DNA of 64,000 nucleotides from Undaria pinnatifida (taxonomy: Eukaryota > Sar > Phaeophyceae > Laminariales > Alariaceae): the NCBI GenBank assembly GCA_012845835.1, contig JABAKD010000008.1:4323767-4387766 (forward strand), in the 5' to 3' direction. Each line of letters opens with the position of its first letter. Position 1 is the stretch's first letter. The notes beneath the pieces were generated by a model. It saw only the letters and a list, made by a program, of their open reading frames with translations, had not been told where the DNA came from and searched no databases. Shown one piece after another: positions 19,387 to 29,113 of this stretch. The translations under genes and the position numbers were made by a program.

Positions 19387-22300
19387 TTGTACAGTGTTTT
19401 TGAACGGCCCTGTTTGATTCTGCTTATCCCAACCCAGACGTCTGGCTGGGTAGCGCCCCACTCGTTCCAGCCGTCACGATCCCACCACTGGAGTCGGCAC
19501 TGCAGCACCATGCCCGCGTCGTCGGTACGAGTATTATATCCTGCCGTTCCGTCGGTATCATCTACCGTTTCGGTGGTTACTTGTAATGCTGCCGCCGGCG
19601 ACGGCGATTGTCACGCCGCACCGTCTCACGGCGACGCCTCCGCGTTCTCCTACGCGGGGTCAGCAGCACCACCGCCACCACCACAGCCGATACCAGCAGC
19701 AGCGGCAGGGGCGGCAGCAGCAACACCAGTGACGGTAGCAGCACCAGCAGCAGCGGCAGGGGCGGCAGCAGCATCCCCAACAGCATGGCAGCAGGCCCGC
19801 TTCTCTGTGACCCTTCCGCCGCAGCGAGGCCCCGGCGACAGTTGTAGGGTGGTGACGAGCGTTGTCGCGAATGGGCTGGCGCCGCTCCTAGAAGGTGCGG
19901 GAGAAGGCGTTGGGCTCCTACACGTGCTCAATTCCACCGCCCTACTCAAAGTAGCCCCGATACCACCCCGATCCCCAAGCGAGCATGACGCCCCAACTGC
20001 CGCCGCCGCCACCGCTCCCGCCACCTCTTCCGTTGCGCTGACGCTCCGTGACGGGAGCGCAGCGTGGGGGGCGGGGCAAGAGCTTGTGCTATCCTTGACG
20101 GACGAGGGGGGCAGGGGGGAGAGGATGGACGGGGCGGGTGAGGGGTGGGCGGCGGAGCAAAGCGGCACGCAGCAACAGCAGCGGCAGAAACGAGGGTCTG
20201 CGCGGTATGACTTCCTCGTAGTTTGGTCCGCGCTTTCTGCAATTGCCGTGGAAGGTGGTTTGGGCTCCAACGGGGCCGCTTCCGGCGAAGACGGAGGCGG
20301 CGAGGGGAAAGGGGGAGGCGCTCTGGAGGTTGCTCGAAAGGGTTTCCACGGTTATCAGGAAGGGGAAACGAGGGGGGAGTCGGAAGGGGACGGGGAAGGG
20401 GAAGGGGAAGGGAAAGAGAGGGGGGGAGGGGGAGGGGGGGGAGAGGGGGAGGGGCGGGGTTCGGGGCCTGCCGGAGGGCATGTGGTGGGCGAGCTTCGAC
20501 CGTTGAGCGAGTTTTCTGCTGCGCGGCAGGAGGCGCTAGACGAGGTGATAAAGGGCTGCATTTTGTGCATGGAATTTGTGTGTGGCATGCACGTTGTGTT
20601 TTATTTTCGGCTGGATTCACAGCGTTGGTACTGGATTGCGTCTGCGGTGGTCTGGTGCTAAAAGCATAGTTGCTAAGGTCGGTTATGTGAATTCGAACCC
20701 GCACAGGACTCTTCATAGATTGGCATGCCGAAAGTGCGAGAGCGTGAGTGGGCAAACTTCGATGCTAATCGATAAGCAGTCGGCGTGCTGAACCCTCTAA
20801 GAGATCAAAGGAGAAGGCATGTACTTTGGGGGGGTGAAGGGATGACTCCTGTGACCACGGCTCGGCCATGACCTTGGCCATGACCTTGGCCATGACCTTG
20901 GCCATGACCTTGGCCATGACCTTGGCCATGACCTTGGCCAGAAGGTTGCTGAGGGTAAAACCTCGTCCGAGTTGAGCAGGAAAGTAAAAGTGATGATGAA
21001 AGTGTAAGTAGCACTGCACTTCGGTCATATTGGGGCAGCACTCTTTAAACTAGAACCGTAAGGCAATTTTAGCGCGCCTGGAAAATAGGTAAAAAAGAGG
21101 TATAGGGGTTGGCACAACCGGTTCATGCTTTGTTTGCGCGTGTTAGGCCGGTATGGATACTGGAGTAACTGTACTGCTGTACCAGGCGTTATCAACAGAA
21201 ACGTATCACCAGCCGCCGATGTAAGGTCGCCTAGCTGCAGGGCTTCCATTTCGTACCCACGTGCTGTGGACGTTAACGTTTACGTTTGCTGCTGGTCGCG
21301 CGCAGACACTTGAAACTGTCGGCCTGGAACCGAAGGAGTTGACGGAGGCCGGCGACCTTCACAGGTGGACGAATGAAATCAAATATCAACATCTAACTGG
21401 AGGTTTCCGCCATCTTTATCGGCGTATTCGTGTGCTACCTATTGCACGGGCGTTAACGTTTGTTCCTGTTGGCGAGCAGGCACTTGGAACCGTCGGCGTG
21501 GATTCGAAGGAGTTGACGGAGGCCGACGAGTTTTACGGGTCGGCGGCGTTGAAGGCGTACAATACCTTTGTGCGACCGCGAGCGAAACAGCTGTCAAAGG
21601 TGGGAGAATATGGAAAGTTGCAGCGGCGTGTTCTAGGATATTAATACTGTACCTCTAATTTTGATCAAGCGGCCGAAACACGAGCACATCCATTGGCGCA
21701 TGCCCCCGTGCCCTCATTGATGTCAGCATGCCCCGCTCCCCCCCCCCCCTCCCCCTTCCCTGGTCTGCATACCCCCCCCCCCCGCCTCCCTGACCAGCGA
21801 CCCCCCCCCCCCAGTGTTCCGCGTCCCCTCCCCTTCCCCCCGACCCGCATACCCCCCCCTCCTGACACGATACCCCTCTCCCTCCCCCATCCTTCCCTCT
21901 GGTGGTAGGTGGCTCAAGAGCCCATTGTGAGGGCGGCCCTTAGGACAGCCCATCAGGTAAGCCGCCAAAATACGGTCTTGTCATGTCACGTGTCGTGTCG
22001 TGACGTGATGTGGCGTGACGTGACGTCGTGTGGAGTGTTGGGACGTTAGGTAGTGTGACGTGATGTGACGTGATGTGGCATATAGGGACGTCATGTGACG
22101 TGCAGGGACGTAACGTGACGTGTTGTGACTTGACGTGACACGGTGTGACGTGATGTGACCTCGTGTGGCGTGTTGGGGCGCGGTATGACGTGATTAGAAT
22201 GCGGTGTGATGCGTAGGGAGTTTCGACATCTTCGAAGGCGTGCTATGTCCCGGAGGAAGTGCGAATCGGACCCTGTTTTCATGAAGTCCCACCAGCCATT

Positions 22301-25300
22301 TTGCAAGAGGCTTTCAACGTCGTTCGCCGTTTTTCAACATTGTAGTTTTAAAAAACTGTCGATACACTCTAGTTTCCCCTATAATACATTAGCTTCGGAC
22401 TCGTTTTTTTTTTTAATTGGCGTTTTTTTCGGGAGGAAACGGCGATATATATGAAAGAAGCGCAAAAAGCGGGCGAAGGTCGTAGCTGGTATCCACGGAA
22501 ACGGTTGCATTCGTCACGGTATAAAAAAAGAAAAAAAAAAGATCGGGGCGTCGTCGCTTTCGTCCCGGACTCATTGGAGCAGTAGAGGTGTAAAAGGCGC
22601 GCTGCCTCTGTAGTTCCTGTCTGTGCTGCTGCTGTTTGGGTCGTTTCCCGGTCAAGTGGAAGCGCTGGCCTCGGTTTGGTGTAGTGTTGTGTGTTGCTTC
22701 CCACTTGTTTTGCACCGTTCCTCCCCCCAGACTTTGGGGGGTTGGGTTGGGGTTTACACACCGCGCGGAGCGGTATCAACCCGGGGGATTTCCGTTTTCG
22801 TCTCCCCGTTGCCGGAGTTGCAGATGCATGGAAGGGTTTCCGAACCAGCGATGAGGCCCTATCTTCTCCGGGTTGCGCTGGCTCTATGTGATAGCCCCAA
22901 CCAATCAGCGATCGCTCAGCGGCGTTGGACTTTCACACCGTGCGGGGCGGTGTCGATCCGGGAAAACATCGTTTTCGTTCACGGGATGTTGGAGTTGTAG
23001 AGATGTGGAGGCGCTCTGTCCTCCTCGGGTGGCGCTGGCTCTACGCGCTCCAGTCAATCATTGCCCAGTGGCGTTGGGGTTTCCACACCGTGCGGGGCGG
23101 TGTCGATCCGGGAGAATATCGTTCTCATTGACGGGGTGTTGGAGTTGTAGAGAGATCCGGGCATGGGGCCTAATCCTCCCCGGATGGCGCTCGCTCCACG
23201 CGCCCCAGCCAATCAGAGATCGGCCCGTCGGATTAGGGTTTCCACACCGTGCGGGGCGGTGTCGACCAGGGAGAATTCGATTTTCGTCCCCGGGGTATCG
23301 GATTTTCAGAGGTATGGAAGGATGTCTGAAACGGAGATGGGGTCCAATCCTCCCCGGGTGCGACGGGACTGTGGTGGTTGCCCCAGCCAATCAACGATCG
23401 GCCCGTGGGATTGGGGTTTCCACACCGTGCGGGGCGGTATCGACCCGGGAGAACTCGATTTTCTTCCCCGGGGTCTCGGAGTTGTAGAGATATGGAAGGA
23501 CGTCTGAACCGGGGATGGGGCCCAATCCTCCCCGGGTGCGGCGGGACTGGGGGAGATGTGCTCCAGCCAATCAGCGATCGACCCGTGGGGTTGGGGTTTC
23601 CACATCGTGCGGGGCGGTGTCGACCCGGGAGAGCCCGATCTTCTTCCCCGGGGTCTTGGAGTTGTAGACATATAGAAGAATGTCTGAAACGGGGATGGGG
23701 CCCAATCCTCCCCGCGTGCGGCGGGACTGGGGGAGGAGGGGGTGCCCTGAGGGGCAACTCGCGCAGCGCGCCCCTCGCCCAATGATTGGCCGAGGGCGGG
23801 CGGGGGTGGAACCCTCGTCGAATGGGATTGGGGCTCGGAAAAGGCAGGGATGAAAGCCATATGCTTATTGTATTATATCCTTAATGAGGACACACACCCA
23901 GAATTACGCGCGATCGGAGTATCACACCCAGCTTACAACTATGGGTTTCGACGAAATCTTCGATCTCACAGCTATCGTGTATTTTGTTTCTTTATAATGT
24001 ATCTGGAAACCTCTTCCTGTCCTTTTCGCCGAACGCGACAGCGCCAAACGACACCCCGGGAGGAAATAACAAGGAGCTTAGATACTTTCATAGAAGGGCC
24101 GCAAGCACTCTAAGAAGAACAATCCCGGTTCGGTCGGAATCCGGGCTTACAGCACGTGAGATCAAGCGGAAAACAGAGTTTCTCGTCATTTTTTTTCGTT
24201 TTTCGAAATCCTCTTGCTACGAGATGACCTGGGCGTCGACTCCCGTACCGTTTCCGCCTGCATCCTCCATGAAGGTGGCGTTCTTGGTCAGGCGGCATCG
24301 GGCCGACCGCGCCGAGTACCTCCGCAACAAGGACGCGAGCATGACGGAGGCGGAGAGGCGAGGGCTAACGCCACACCCCGTAGTCCTCGTCTGCGACAAC
24401 GTTAGGTATGTATGTAACTCGCTTAGGGGGACAAACCACGTGAAAGTTTGAGTCGGGTTTGTTTCGAGGCAGTATAAGGGTTACGTGCCTGTGGGCTTGC
24501 AGCGCATGCTGGGCGCTTAGCCAACCTACCTCTTGGTCGTATTGGGGCGGGTGTGTGTGGGAGGGGGGAGGGGGGGGGGGGGGGGTCATGTATTGAAATG
24601 CCTAACGTCTGTCCTTGTTCGTTGTATTCTAGCCTGGCACTCACGGAGCCGCCGGATGTCGTATGTGTGGCGTCACCTTGAAAAAAAAAAATCAAGTTTT
24701 CCCTCCCCCTTCCCCCCCCCGCCGCACCAACGCAACGCCTTCCGGACGTGTGCGATACCCTACGACCGTCGATGCGCTGGAACGAGCAGATCCGCATACA
24801 ATGTGGGGTCTATTTTCAGGTGCGAATCCGGAACTTTGTTTTTCCTATGCTTTCTTTGGCGATATTTGGGATCGAGTGCAGGAGCCAATACAACGGTAGC
24901 GAAGAGTGATTATACAGAAAAAGGGCCAGCCTTGAGGTATTGAACAGCAATGATATGGGGGGTGGTAGAGAAAAGGGCCCAAGGCTTGATCAATAATCTC
25001 ATATTCATGAGAGCAGGAAATAAAATTCTTGTACGCGGGTTCGTCGTACTTTGGATCGCTCAAGAATCGCCTATCATGGGGAGGTCAGCTTCACACATAA
25101 CGCCGGGGTTGGTAATGTGGCCGACCGGCTGTTGCTGTGAATGACAGGCGTTTTTTGGGCGCGGAGTGTGTGGGTTGCATTTGCCGGCGTACTGTAATAC
25201 AATAGGTACCTGTATTTTTCGTGCGTGTGCAAATAAATGTCTGGTGTTTTCTGCGGACTTGTTTTTGCGCTAGGCCGTTAGCACCAGGGGCCCATTGACC

Positions 25301-28239
25301 CGTTGACCTTTGAGTCATCCCGCGGTAGGGTACCCGTGCGGCAGATTCTAAGAATTTTCTGAGCTCCTAACACGAGGAACTTAATATATCACCCGAAACA
25401 CTTCGGCGTCGAAGGCATCCGTTCGCCCAACCCAACTAAGCTTTCTATGCCCTAGCCCTAAAACAATTGACACTCCTAAAATTGTCAGACTAACCGGTAG
25501 TTCCTCGCTTGAGGAGCTCAACCGGCCAGAGGTATACCTTTTTTTGGCTCAAATCGTGCAACTCCTGACCGTGGGATGACTCGAAAGGCAACATTTCTAG
25601 ACTAACCGGTAGTTCATCACTTGAGGAGCTCAACCGGCAAGGTATACCTTTTTTTGGCTCAAATAGTGCAACCCTTGACCGTGGGATGACTCGAAAGGCA
25701 ACATTTCTAGACTAACCGGTAGTTCCGCACTTGAGCTCAACCGGCAAGGTATACCTTTTTTTGGCTCAACAAGTGCAACCGGTACCGTGGGATGACTCGA
25801 AAGGCAACATTTCTAGACTAACCGGTAGTTCATCACTTGAGGAGCTCAACCGGCAAGGTATACTTTTTTTTGGCTCAACAAGTGCAACCGGTACCGTGGG
25901 ATGACTCGAAAGGCAACATTTCTAGACTAACCGGTAGTTCATCACTTGAGGAGCTCAACCGGCAAGGTATACCTTTTTTTGGCTCAAATAGTGCAACCCG
26001 TACCGTGGGATGGCTCTTAGTCAGAAAGCGGTATACCAAATGGGGTGTTGACCGTTTCAGCACTTTCACTCTTGTTGTGGGGACAGCACACTTGGAATTT
26101 CACCGTAATGTTTTCAGGAGTTGGTTTAGCAAAACCAAAAATTGTGACCCTGGTACACTTTTTGGGACTTGGTTATAGTATAGTACCTGAAAGGCGATAA
26201 TAATTGATCTTTGCCAACCGTCTAGGAGCGAGCGGGCGAACAGCACAGCAGTGCAAGGGGTCACGATGCTGCCCGCGCGCATGACGTACGTGTCCGTGCT
26301 TTGGACAGCTGCTGGCGTCCCCTACCCCTTTTAGCCAGGGCTGCTTTCGTGTGGCCGCTGCCGCAGTCGTCATCTCGTCCTTTACTTTTGAAGTTTTTTT
26401 TCCCTTCTGAAGTCGCAAAGGTACGAGCTCGCCTTGTCCCGCCGTTATGACCTTGACCCTTGCGGTCTTGTCTCGGACAGGTCTGCGGATACTGCGCGAG
26501 CTGCGGAGGTCATCACTTGCGGCTTTACTCCGCATCCGGGGGGGCACGGAGAAGATAAGGTACACGGGGAGGATAAGGTACACGCAGAGAATATTGTGCA
26601 CGGGGAGGATAAGGTACACGGAGAGGATACGGTACACGGGGAGGGTAAGGTACACGGAGAGGATAAGGTACAAGGGGAGGATAGGGTACACGGGGAAGAT
26701 GAAGTACATGGGGAGGATAAGGTACACGGGGAGGGTAAGGTACACGGAGAGGATAAGGTACAAGGGGAAGATGGAAGTACACAGGGGGGATAACCTATAT
26801 GCTGGTTTAGCGGGTTGTCGTTTTTGTCCGGTGGTTCTTGATGCTTGCCGCTGGTTGATACTGGTTTCCGGTCGGTGGCTGTTGATGTTTGGTGTTGTTG
26901 GTGTTGCTGGTGGTGTTGGTGTTGGTGGTGTTGGTGGTGATGGCGGTGATGGTGGTGGTGGTGGTAGTGGTGGTGGTGGTGGTGGTGGTGATGGTGGTGG
27001 TGGTGGTGGTGCCGGTGGTGGTGGTGAGGGGTTGTGGTGGTCGTCGTTGTGATGGCGTTGGTTTTTTGGTGTTGGTCATGCTGGTGGGGGTGAGATTGTG
27101 ATGGTGTTGGTGGTATTGGTGGTGATGGTGGCGGTGGTGGTGGTGATCGCGGTGGTAGTGGTGATGGTGATGATGGTGGTGGTGTTGATGGTGGTGGTTC
27201 TGATGGTGGTGGTGATGATGGTGGTGGTGTTGATCGTGTTGGCGGTAGCGGTCGCAGTGGTAGTGGCGATGGTATTGTCGCTATCGTCGCTATTATCGCG
27301 GTTATCGTCGTTGTCGTCAATATTATGTTCTTGCTACTGTCAGATAAGAAAAACACCACCTGCCATGAACACTGATTGAAACTGTTACCCCCTAACGATT
27401 ACAACCCGTGCACGCATGCACCCCTGCCCGCCCGCCCCCACCCATCCACATGCAGGTGCGCAAAACAGCGTTCGGGAGCATCGACGCAGTCTCACACCGC
27501 CACTTCGAAGACCCGGCCGACGCCGTCGCCTCCCTCAAAGCTGCGGGAGCCTTCGTATGCGCCCTGGAAACCACCGATGGCGCTTCGTCCCTGTTCGACG
27601 TACGGTTCCCCTTGCCCCCTCTGCTCGGACCGGAAAAGGCTGACGAATCGACGTTGAAACCCTCCAACGAATGGGCTAAAGGGGGGGAGAGGGGGGGGGG
27701 GTCTAGGGTGGAGGGGGGGGGCGGAGGCGTGACGGCTGATTTGGAGGGGATGGGGGTTGTGGCGCTGGTTTTGGGGAATGAGGTGACGGGTGTCGATGAG
27801 CGGGTGCTGGGCCTGTGCGATCTGGTCGTGGAGGTGAGAGAGGGAACTTTCGAGAAGGGGAGAGGGAAAGAAAATCCTCATTGTGCCCACCAATCACACG
27901 CGAACCCATCGTGACGCAGGATAACTCCCAAGCTGCCCACCAATCACGCTCGCCCTGCTCTGTTCTGCCATGCACGTAGGGATTGCATGCTGATCCAGTG
28001 CGCCCACCAAACACACACGACCCGATTTCGACGTCGGACAACCCCAAGACGCCCTCAAAATCACACTCGCCGTGCCCTGTTCTGCTACGAACGCATTGCA
28101 TGCTATCGGGTTTATCGTGCAGGTTCCCGTGTTCGGGCTGAAGAATTCGCTCAATGTGGCTTCGGCGGGCACGGTGGTATTGTACGAGGTCCTCAGGCAG
28201 TGGTCGCTAGCCGGCCGCCTTGCGGGAAACCGAGGCTAA
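19387..28239 (+). CDS. SpoU/TrmH-family RNA 2'-O-methyltransferase, seven exons
   Basis: Inferred exons: 19387-20544, 21480-21599, 24275-24405, 24790-24819, 26481-26559, 27456-27833, 28123-28239; all GT-AG, phases agree, about 670 residues. The SpoU motifs run across exon joints: NVRSAYNVGSIFR at 468-480, then a TPHP linker in exon 5, VLGNEVTGVDERV in exon 6, and VPVFGLKNSLNVASAG opening exon 7. Family knowledge: SPOUT-fold knotted enzymes methylate the 2'-OH of tRNA or rRNA ribose with S-adenosylmethionine; the Arg of motif 1, Glu of motif 2 and Ser/Asn of motif 3 are all present. The first 386 residues are Ala/Gly/Pro/Glu-rich, with a possible organellar presequence; residues 138-240 faintly resemble a YjbQ-type domain. 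The ATG at 19509 is an alternative start and an upstream exon is possible. A low-complexity insert (GGGSRVEGGGGGV) interrupts the catalytic domain in exon 6. Substrate and compartment are unknown. Confidence 0.85.
20690..20795. repeat. SINE-like repeat in intron 1
   Basis: On the minus strand CTCACGCTCTCGCACTTTC and a GGGTTCGAATTCAC B-box-like sequence match the direct block at 40500-40610 (CTCACGCTCTCGCGCTTTC ... GGCTCGAACTCAC), including the following AACYGACCT. Confidence 0.55.
20866..20940. repeat. 12-bp minisatellite in intron 1
   Basis: About six perfect GCCATGACCTTG units in tandem. There is no evidence that it is exonic. Confidence 0.95.
21270..21599 (+). repeat. Tandem duplication of exon 2 and its acceptor
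   Basis: A CGTTAACGTTT...GAGCAG/GCGCAG intron end plus the start of exon 2 (ACTTGRAACYGTCGGC ... GAGTTGACGGAGGCC) occurs twice, with acceptors at 21305 and 21479, 174 bp apart. The upstream copy diverges after GGCGACCTTCACAG, which is itself followed by GTGGAC, a usable donor. The frame is open from one copy to the other. Confidence 0.8.
21725..21900. repeat. C-rich low-complexity tract in intron 2
   Basis: CCCCTCCCCC and CCCCCGACCC blocks, with no coding value. Confidence 0.85.
21980..22205. repeat. Degenerate TGACGTG repeat in intron 2
   Basis: More than twenty loosely spaced GTGACGTG/GTGATGTG words, the product of repeated short-unit slippage. Confidence 0.85.
22735..23760. repeat. Satellite array A, main array in intron 2
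   Basis: Six or more units of about 150-183 bp. The landmark CACACCGTGCGGGGCGGT appears near 22933, 23084, 23243, 23421 and 23602 (last with CATCGTG), with a diverged first unit at about 22756. Each unit also carries GTCGACCCGGGAGAA-like and CCAATCAGCGATCG-like blocks, the latter containing a CCAAT word. The same family is at 2150-2660. Confidence 0.9.
23868..23990 (-). repeat. Family B, partial copy in intron 2
   Basis: ATATCCTTAATGAGGACACACA through CGCGCGATCGGAGTATCACAC to TTCGATCTCACAGCT matches the ends of 3770-3860. Confidence 0.8.
24790..24819 (+). CDS. Micro-exon 4 of the methyltransferase gene
   Basis: Thirty nucleotides between GAGCAG and GTGCGAAT. They supply one base of the motif 1 Arg codon, then SAYNVGSIF, then two bases of the next Arg. 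The flanking exons provide exactly the complementary phases. The acceptor's pyrimidine tract is weak, so the exon may depend on other signals. Confidence 0.8.
25355..25460 (+). repeat. Dispersed repeat D
   Basis: TTCTCTGAGCT-like start, TATCACCCGAAACA, then GAAGGCATCCGTTCG and CAACC. Related copies are at 31470-31560 and, inverted, 34390-34520. Confidence 0.6.
25485..26015. repeat. Tandem repeat of about 105-113 bp, five units, intron 4
   Basis: Unit: AGACTAACCGGTAGTTCATC, ACTTGAGGAGCTCAACCGGC, AAGGTATACCTTTTTTTGGC, GTGGGATGACTCGAAAGGCA. Copies begin near 25488, 25592, 25702, 25815 and 25925. Confidence 0.95.
26542..26775 (+). repeat. 18-bp minisatellite amplifying the exon 5 splice donor
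   Basis: The last 18 nt of exon 5 (26542-26559) are the first unit. Twelve further units follow from 26560, consensus GTACACGGGGAGGATAAG, register unbroken to 26757. Eight boundaries read AAG|GTACA, the same donor as the exon end (after 26559, 26577, 26613, 26649, 26667, 26721, 26739, 26757). Each is phase 0 and the ORF is open throughout, encoding a VHGEDK-type hexapeptide repeat. Confidence 0.9.
26880..27330. repeat. GGT/GAT-rich trinucleotide region in intron 5
   Basis: About 450 bp of TGGTGG, TGATGG and GTTGGTGG words, purifying into (GGT)n in places. ORFs coding poly-Val, poly-Gly or poly-His are artefacts. Confidence 0.95.
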
Positions 28240-29113
28240 TGTATGCGTTTCGATACCGACACCGCCACCGCCAGCTCTTTCTTTCGCGTACTTGCTTGCG
28301 CAAAACATTGGGGAGGATTATTTGAGATGGGAAACCGAGCCAAGAATCGTCCGTGGTTTGTTGTCATCGATAATTTGAGACGTGTTGGTTCATATTCTGT
28401 GTATGTGTGTGAACAATTAAACTTCATGGCAGCAACGTGCCAATACCAAGTAGTAAGTACAACCTCGGGACGGTGCTGCCAGACGGATATAACATGCGAG
28501 CAAACAGCAGCGCTGCAGCTAGAGCAGCTGGCCAGCAGTTGCTGGGCCAGATAGTTCGTGATTTCTCTCGAGTGAGTTTCTGTGCCGGCGACGCCCGGAA
28601 GAGCAAAATAAGAATAACCGCAGGCAGGATGCAAGTTCGTGAGACAGTTTTCTCAACACCCACAGGGAGACATGGTTCGTACGTACCACGCTATTCTCCC
28701 GTCACACGCTCACGGAAGAGACGGCTAACGCCAGGCACAAGAAGACTCCGGAGCTCCCCCGAACCATCCTTCTAACCTCCATCGCACCCGTTGTCTGTCT
28801 ATGACAGCACGAGAACACTACTACGTGCCCCCCCACATGCGAAAACCATCCTGCCGTGTCTTGCAAAACGCACGGAAAGCCGGTAACGCCTCATACGAAT
28901 GGCTTCAAGGGTGTGCTTCGGTACGGTAAATACTTTGGGGATACCCACATACGCACCCGAGCATGACCTAAGCAGCCAGGTCCTGTAACCGGGTACCCTG
29001 CTGTAGAGTATACGACCTGCCAAAGAACACCTTTGACACACGATACAGCTAGTAAAGGCCACTGAACGCCGCTGCCACCATATTACTACCCACACTATAT
29101 ATTACTATGAGTA
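28240..29113. other. Convergent intergenic region
   Basis: Lies between the stop of the methyltransferase gene and the stop of the minus-strand gene, so it should hold both 3' UTRs. ORFs at 28437-28775 (+) and 28236-28634 (-) overlap and neither has splice partners or a recognisable domain. Confidence 0.5.

Noticed and set aside
19650-20755. Long minus-strand ORFs opposite the methyltransferase exon 1
   Set aside because: Shadows of a GC-rich exon; the plus-strand frame joins in phase to motif-bearing exons.
20866-20940. CRISPR-like short repeats
   Set aside because: Contiguous 12-bp units with no spacers in a eukaryotic intron.
26445-27359. 304-codon Thr/His/Pro-rich minus-strand ORF
   Set aside because: Translation of the GGT region and the 18-bp minisatellite.
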